Shown here: positions 59,096 through 64,000 of the stretch, piece after piece
How positions within the stretch are numbered: position 1 is the stretch's first letter
Layout: the number at the start of each line of letters is the position of its first letter
Source of the DNA: Eonycteris spelaea
Lineage: Eukaryota > Chordata > Mammalia > Chiroptera > Pteropodidae
Length of the DNA stretch: 64,000 bases
Direction of reading: 5' to 3'
NCBI GenBank assembly: GCA_003508835.1
Contig: PUFA01000057.1
Coordinates: 9,064,501 to 9,128,500, forward strand
Notes under the pieces: model-generated
The model's input: only the letters and a program-made list of their open reading frames with translations
Databases searched by the model: none
Told to the model about the DNA's origin: nothing
Program-made: the position numbers and the translations under genes

Positions 59096-59112
59096 CAGCC
59101 TTTTCTTACTTC

Positions 59113-59143
<31 letters not shown>

Positions 59144-59376
59144 TTTTGAGAATCTTGTTCTTTTTCCTTCATATTGGTATCCTCTTTGCTTTTAGACATC
59201 TCTAGTGACTGCCAAGTGTCTTAAGTTTCAAACACAGCTGACATTTTCTGCTGCTTTGGGAGACCAGAGAAGCATTCTCACAAAGCTGTGATTTCAAAGG
59301 AGATCATATTCTAAATCCAACTGCTTATTACTTACTAATGTAATTATTCATAAAATATTTTGTTTCTGTACTACAG

Positions 59377-59439
59377 TGAAAAGAAGAGATTGGACCTGGA
59401 AAAGAAACTTTATGAATATAATCAGTCTGATATATGCAG
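59377..59439 (+). CDS. KIZ: KIZ exon 2
   Basis: 63 bases between ...tttctgtactacag and the consensus donor CAG|gtaaga. The first base completes the serine codon begun in exon 1. The exon then encodes EKKRLDLEKKLYEYNQSDIC plus two bases, matching the kizuna N-terminal region almost residue for residue (S-EKKRLDLEKK-LYEYNQSD). Charged, heptad-like sequence at the start of the coiled-coil region used for centrosome association. The splice phase is the same at both ends (two bases carried over), so skipping this exon would keep frame. Confidence 0.93.
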
Positions 59440-60599
59440 GTAAGATATGACAGTGGTAACAGTTTTAAAAACAATTTGCATATGTAAATCTATAAAAATT
59501 TAACCCAAATACATATTGTAAATACCAAAAGTTGCATTCTCTTATTTCTAATGTGTAATAATTTCAAGCAAACATTTCAATTTAATATGACTATCAAATA
59601 TAAGAATAAATTTGGTTAAAATTAGTATAAGATAAAAATTAATTATTTGGTATTGGTTATTTCAGGAATCTATTTTGCTTAAATATCTTAAGAATAAGAT
59701 GTATTATAGACTTTGTTATCTTTAGGTCATAATTTCAACACATAAGCCTGTGTAGTGATTAAGGCATAATTACTATAGTTGACCTTTCAACACACTGTTG
59801 TAGGCAGGGTTATGTGGTATCTCATTTGTTCAGGGATAGATGACTATGTTAAAATTATGAATAGTAGATAATATACATATTATCCTTTTTAGGTTACTTA
59901 CTGTAACATTAAAAGCAAAATTCTAATGTTTTAAATTCTATTTTGTAGAAACAACTTGATCCTTAAGCCAAATGTATCGTGTTAGTGTTATTATTATTTA
60001 TATCAAAAATTTCTGACTATGATAGTACTAAGTTTGTAATTTACCCATGAGTTAACAATGAAAACACCTTATTCAGAAGCCAAGAGTACTTTAAAACCAA
60101 ATTACCCATCAGGTCCATTTATTTACTCATCTTCAAAGTTATTTTTTGGTTTTAAGATTTAGTGTACTTCCAAAGGTACCAGTCAGGAGGAAATACCAAA
60201 ATACCATGTATCTCTAGTAGCTCTAGAAGAGACAAGCAGAGCCAGTGAGGTGATGGAAGAATTGCAGTGTTTTGGGTGCCATGGCTTCAGAAGTGGACCC
60301 AAGTCTTTGAGGATTCATGGCAGTTGCCATTTTCCTAACCCATAGCTAACAGGGCAGAAGACAGAATATGGACTTTTCCTTCAGCCTAGTCTTGGACAAC
60401 TTTCTGGCATAATGGGGGTGAGAGAGGAATGAGAACCTTTACCAAGCTATCAGTTTTCTAAGTTTGTTCTCCTCTCTCAGCCTCTTATTGTTTCCTGTTA
60501 GGTAGAGGGTATGATTTGCTAAAACATATGCTTTCTTTGACTGCCTGTAGGATAAAATCCAAACTGGCTAACATGGCTGCCTCAACCTGGTTCCCCCAG

Positions 60600-61075
60600 A
60601 AGACAGTCTGAGACAAGGGTTTGTATGTAGCTGGTAGATTTTAGTTTTGTTTTCTTTTAGGTGGTAGTTTATTTTAGGAAGTAGTCACATAAAACTGGAG
60701 AGCAGGGCTGGGAAGAATGAAGGAAGAAGAATGCTGTGGGTACCTGGGACTCAGTTCCTCTTGCCATTCAGACTACCTCTCTGCTCCTCACAAGTGTCTA
60801 TTGAAGGGAAGGAAGAGGGGGCTGTTTACCTATTGGTTCCTGATCCCCATTGGTAAGGGCCATCCCAGGAGGTGTTAATTCCTTTGCATACCCAGGCCTT
60901 TGATGTTGCAAATTCGAAAAAGCAGCCCAGCAAAAGCAAGATGTCAGGCACAGCTGAGGCAGGTGCTACTAGGTTGCTGTTGCTGTGGCTGGTAGAAGAA
61001 AAGCTGGGTCAGGAGATTGTGAGGAAAGCATGACTGAAACTTCAGTTCCCGAAGCATGACAAGATCTTTTGTAGC
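60600..61075 (-). mobile_element. Probable LTR-type repeat, inverted
   Basis: 'gtagtcacataaaactggagagcagggctgggaag ... cctattggttcctgatccccattggtaagggccatcccagg' has LTR-like texture. Weak support. Confidence 0.35.
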
Positions 61076-61129
61076 ATAGTGTAAGCAGGTAGGTTATGTT
61101 GCCAAGTGTCTCAATTCAATCCAAGCCCC

Positions 61130-61280
61130 ATCAGCTCTTAGCCATGTGACCTTGGGACAATCACTTTAACATTCTGTATCTCCATTTCTTCCCTGTAAAA
61201 TGGGCATAATGATAATTATGAGAATTCAATAGAGTCTTAAAGCAGTGTCTGACTCAGTAACAGTCAATAATTTATTATTT
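61130..61280 (+). repeat. MIR SINE
   Basis: 'agccatgtgaccttgggacaatcactttaacattctgtatctccatttcttccctgtaaaatgggcataatg' is a textbook MIR. Confidence 0.87.
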
Positions 61281-61324
61281 TTGTCAATACCACTGTTATT
61301 CTTATCATCTTTCAGTTTTCCAAC

Positions 61325-61620
61325 ATGCTTCTTCCTCTGCCTGAATGTTTTCCCCTCAACTTTCACTCTTGCTTTCCCCAGTTTGGGATTAATTCTTACC
61401 AAACCTTCATGTCTCAGCTGAAAAATAATTTCTGCTGGGAAGTCTTGCTTGTCCTTTTCAGCTAGGTCAGGTTTCCCAGTCTGTCAGAGTCCCTCGCAGT
61501 TTCCCTTATAACATTCATCACACTGTATTGTACTTATCTCATTTTTTGTTTTCTCTGTTGCCCATAGCTAAATGATTTCTTACTCGGAACATTGAATATG
61601 TGAATTATTGCATGGATGAG
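61325..61620 (+). mobile_element. L2 3' end
   Basis: 'gcttcttcctctgcctgaatgttttcccctc', 'catgtctcagctgaaaaataatttctgctgggaagtcttgc', 'cactgtattgtacttatctcattttttg', ending 'gtgaattattgcatggatgagtgg'. Typical L2 3' region. Confidence 0.75.
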
Positions 61621-62868
61621 TGGATGACTTACTTATGTGGTCAGCTTTGAAGGTTAATGTAGGGGCAGGAATGAAATTAGACTCTGGATGGAGAAGCCAT
61701 GGTTACTATTGTATGTACTCCACATGGACACTGGCTGCCCCCAGCAGCTTCACCAAATACCTGCATGCGAAAGACAGTATGTTAGGTTCCACCTCATTGC
61801 TATCGCTTATGTTGAAAATGGCAGATATGGGCAGCCATAAAACCAGTCTTAAGTTTTTTGTTCATAAGTAAAAATTGATACTCTTGAATTGTACGCCTGA
61901 AACTTACTGGATTTCATTAACCAAAGCCTCCATAATAATAATAATTTAAAAAATGGGACAGCCAACTAAGCACAGGATTATTGGTATGATAAAGAAATTT
62001 TTGGAAATTATTGGCTTAGGAATAGAGGTTTAAGGTCGTTTGGAGATTAATTTTTAACATTTCCAGCATCTTTGCAAATCTGTTTTTAAGGGTGGACATT
62101 TTTGTGGTTTTCAACTTATTTTTGCTTGATAAAAGACCATTGAATATGTTTTTGAACAACAATGGAAATGCTGCATACCAGGTACTGTTTTATAACTTAG
62201 ATACTGTGAAGAAGAAAGAGCTAGAATTAAGTGTTGGTTTGTAAGGAGAGTAGAATGCACATGCATCTTGAGCCACCCAGTGTGTCTTTTGATATTATGC
62301 TCTGGGTGAGTCTTTAAAGGTTCTTTCATAATTTGAATAGAGTTAGAATCTATACATTATTATAAAATATTTTAATAACATAGTGTTGCAATTTCTAATA
62401 AAATTTTTAAATTATATCTAAATTAGAGCTTTTTTATTTTAAATTTCAAATTTTCTTAATGTTTATGGATTTGGGGTTTACAGTTTGATTTTGTTTCCCT
62501 AAGAGCAGGGTACTGCTCATTTTAAAGAATGCTAATGGCTATTCATCTGAAAATGGCCACATAGACACTGCTCTTGGAATCACATTTAATTTTGAGAAAG
62601 AAATCCATATAAATCTTTACTGTGTGATTGTTATAATGTGGTCTTGTATACATTTCTCAGGAGAGTTATGCCCAGCTGTGATACCTCAGTGATGTTGCAT
62701 TAATTTCTTCTCTCTAAAAATGCATATGCATTCTATCCTTTAGATTTCAGTGTTTGGGTAAAATATCTTAGTATACATTGTCTCACTAATAATTTTGTTA
62801 AAGAAAATTCTCCTTAGATTGTTAAAGTTGCAACTCCATTGTTTAAAAATCTGCTTTTATTTTTCTAG

Positions 62869-63030
62869 AGTTAAGCTGAAGTATGTAAAACTAAAGAAAT
62901 ACCTAAAGGAAATATGTGAATCGGAAAAGAAGGCTCGTGCTCGAAATCAAGAATATTTAAAGCAGTGTGAGCATGTCCAACTCATGTTGGACACTTTACC
63001 ACAAATGCAGAGAAGCTTAAAGAACGGAAG
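62869..63030 (+). CDS. KIZ: KIZ exon 3, apparent one-base deletion
   Basis: 162 bases between ...tttttctag and AAG|gtgaca. It opens with the base completing an arginine codon, then VKLKYVKLKKYLKEICESEK, continuing through EYLKQCEHVQ; this agrees with kizuna's basic coiled-coil segment. After codon CAA at 62978-62980 the resemblance stops: the observed frame gives LMLDTLPQMQRSLKNG. Reading one frame over from 62982 gives HVGHFTTNAEKLKERK, which does match the family. Mammalian KIZ has an extra codon base here (CAA-GCT-CAT), so one G appears to be missing between 62980 and 62981. No stop appears before the donor in either frame. The exon is confidently KIZ; whether the protein is truncated in this animal is open. 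Confidence 0.88.
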
Positions 63031-63241
63031 GTGACATCTTATTTTTTACTCTGGGTTTTTTTTGGGTCTATTTTTGCTTAAATTAGAAATAATGAACACT
63101 ATGTTTCAGATCAGTGGCAGTCACATGTTCAGTTGTTCATCTATGAGATTGTCAGTTTTCTTTATGAATTACCACTTGGCCAAATTTTGGTCAGAGAACT
63201 TGAAATTGCCTTTTCTCAGATTCTTACTTTAGTTGAGGAAT

Positions 63242-63321
63242 TAATAAAATATCTATACTTTAATGCTACATTAAATTAATAAAATATCTATACTTTAATG
63301 CTACATTAATGCTACATTAAT
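63242..63321. repeat. 35-bp tandem duplication with partial third unit
   Basis: TAATAAAATATCTATACTTT begins at 63242 and again at 63277 (period 35). A further partial TGCTACATTAAT repeats at about 63310-63321. Confidence 0.95.
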
Positions 63322-63837
63322 TGTTAACTTAAAACAGGCATGTCACTAGCCACTGCCTGGCACATGGTAGTTTTTGGCCTCATGGATGAGTTTGAACAGC
63401 ATTAGAGTTCCCTCTAGAGACTGCTTCCTTTCACTGGTTCTTTTTCTGTGATCTGGAGTCTTCTGTTCTGGTCAGGCAGTGTGTTGAGGGAAGACTGAGG
63501 GCGATAGAACTGGCCCCAAGGAGTTCACCTTCATGCTCCTCATCCATGTGCCTCAGAGCAGATGCTTTTAGCAACCCTCTCTGATTCTGGCACCCCATTC
63601 CTTAAGGTGCTTAGCAACCTTCTGCTCTACAAATTATTCCAAGCATGGAGGGCTAGGCCTTTTTTCTTACCATTTGTGCTAGTCAGGGTTTGTTGCTCAA
63701 ATTAAACCAACTGAATACTCGTTACAGGAGAAGTGGCTTTAGTACTTTATTTTTCCTCTGGCAGTTTTCTCCTCATCCTTTTATTGTAAAAATTTTAAGT
63801 ACACAGAAAAATTAAAAGGATTATTCTAACAAACATT

Positions 63838-64000
63838 CATGCTATGTTCTGAATGTTTGTATTCCCCTCCCCCTGCCCCAAATTCATCTGTTGAAATCCT
63901 AACACCCCAAAATGGTGATATTAGTAGGTAGGGCCTTTGAGAGGTACTTGAGTTGTGAGGGTGGATCCCTCATGTATGGGATTAGTGCCTTATAAAAGAG
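63838..64000 (+). mobile_element. MST-type MaLR LTR (cut by window end)
   Basis: 'gctatgttctgaatgtttgtattcccctcc', 'aaattcatctgttgaaatcctaacacccc', 'ggtgatattagtaggtagggcctttgagaggta', 'gggattagtgccttataaaagag' follows the MST LTR 5' half in order. The rest lies beyond the window. Confidence 0.87.

Larger units (their letters stand above)
53717..59376 (+). other. KIZ: KIZ intron 1
   Basis: 5.66 kb between donor AG|gtacgg and acceptor ttctgtactacag|TG. It holds L2 (54690-54860), MIR (55510-55615), a poly-C run (55747-55763), an old L1 with a nested hAT element (56866-57690), L2 (58770-59095) and a (TTTA)n run (about 59114-59146). The stretches 53970-54690, 54865-55505, 55620-56865 and 57695-58765 show nothing recognisable. 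Confidence 0.85.
59440..62868 (+). other. KIZ: KIZ intron 2
   Basis: 3.43 kb ending in a strong polypyrimidine acceptor (tgcttttatttttctag). It holds a probable inverted LTR (about 60600-61075), MIR (61130-61280), L2 (61325-61620) and an unassigned repeat-like piece (about 61760-61950, ending in (ATA)n). 59440-60600 and 61950-62868 are AT-rich with nothing recognised. Confidence 0.85.
63031..64000 (+). other. KIZ: KIZ intron 3 (start)
   Basis: Runs off the window. It contains a 35-bp tandem duplication (63242-63310) and the start of a MaLR LTR (from about 63838). The 63322-63835 stretch shows nothing recognisable. Confidence 0.75.

Noticed and set aside
1..64000. CRISPR arrays, bacterial operons, phage or toxin systems
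   Set aside because: No spaced direct-repeat array or compact gene arrangement; the sequence is clearly mammalian nuclear DNA.

Overview
This is a stretch of mammalian nuclear DNA, mostly intergenic, with the start of one protein-coding gene at its right-hand end. The best clue to the organism is a short retroposon at 52142-52376 (minus strand). It joins a tRNA-derived head to a clear 5S rRNA-derived body. Among mammals, 5S rRNA-derived SINEs of this kind (the MEG families) are described from fruit bats (Pteropodidae), so I infer a megabat. No primate Alu or rodent B1/B2 elements are visible, which fits. The rest of the repeat content is general mammalian: L1, L2, MIR, MaLR/ERVL-type LTRs and hAT DNA transposons.

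Layout. 1-186 is the 3' part of a retroviral LTR lying in or against an inverted L1 5' region (to 1430). 1.4-9.7 kb is unique or AT-rich DNA with MaLR LTRs and old L1 pieces. 9.7-13.7 kb is a decayed endogenous retrovirus (protease/RT to integrase/dUTPase), split by an L1 3' end at about 11304-11752. 14-17.9 kb is layers of ancient repeats. 19.5-21.6 kb and 28.5-35.6 kb are repeat-poor, partly CpG-rich and full of homeodomain-type motifs. They look like developmental regulatory DNA and CpG islands rather than protein-coding sequence, and are interrupted by long CA, CT and GA microsatellites and a U6 snRNA fragment. 36-52 kb is repeat-rich and includes a 3.4-kb inverted L1 (42787-46212) that keeps both ends, has lost most of ORF2 and has a doubled 3' UTR.

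The gene. A CpG island at about 53.2-54.0 kb carries exon 1 of KIZ (kizuna centrosomal protein, PLK1 substrate). Exon 2 (59377-59439) and exon 3 (62869-63030) follow on the plus strand with good splice sites; the rest lies beyond the window. Exon 3 appears to lack one base relative to the mammalian gene between 62980 and 62981, which throws its last 16 or so codons out of frame. That is either a real lesion or a sequence error.

Limits. Repeat family names come from recognition of stock sequence, not a database search, and boundaries are approximate unless target-site duplications are quoted. Conservation claims for the non-coding blocks are inference. No complete protein-coding gene, tRNA gene, CRISPR array or bacterial-type feature is present.
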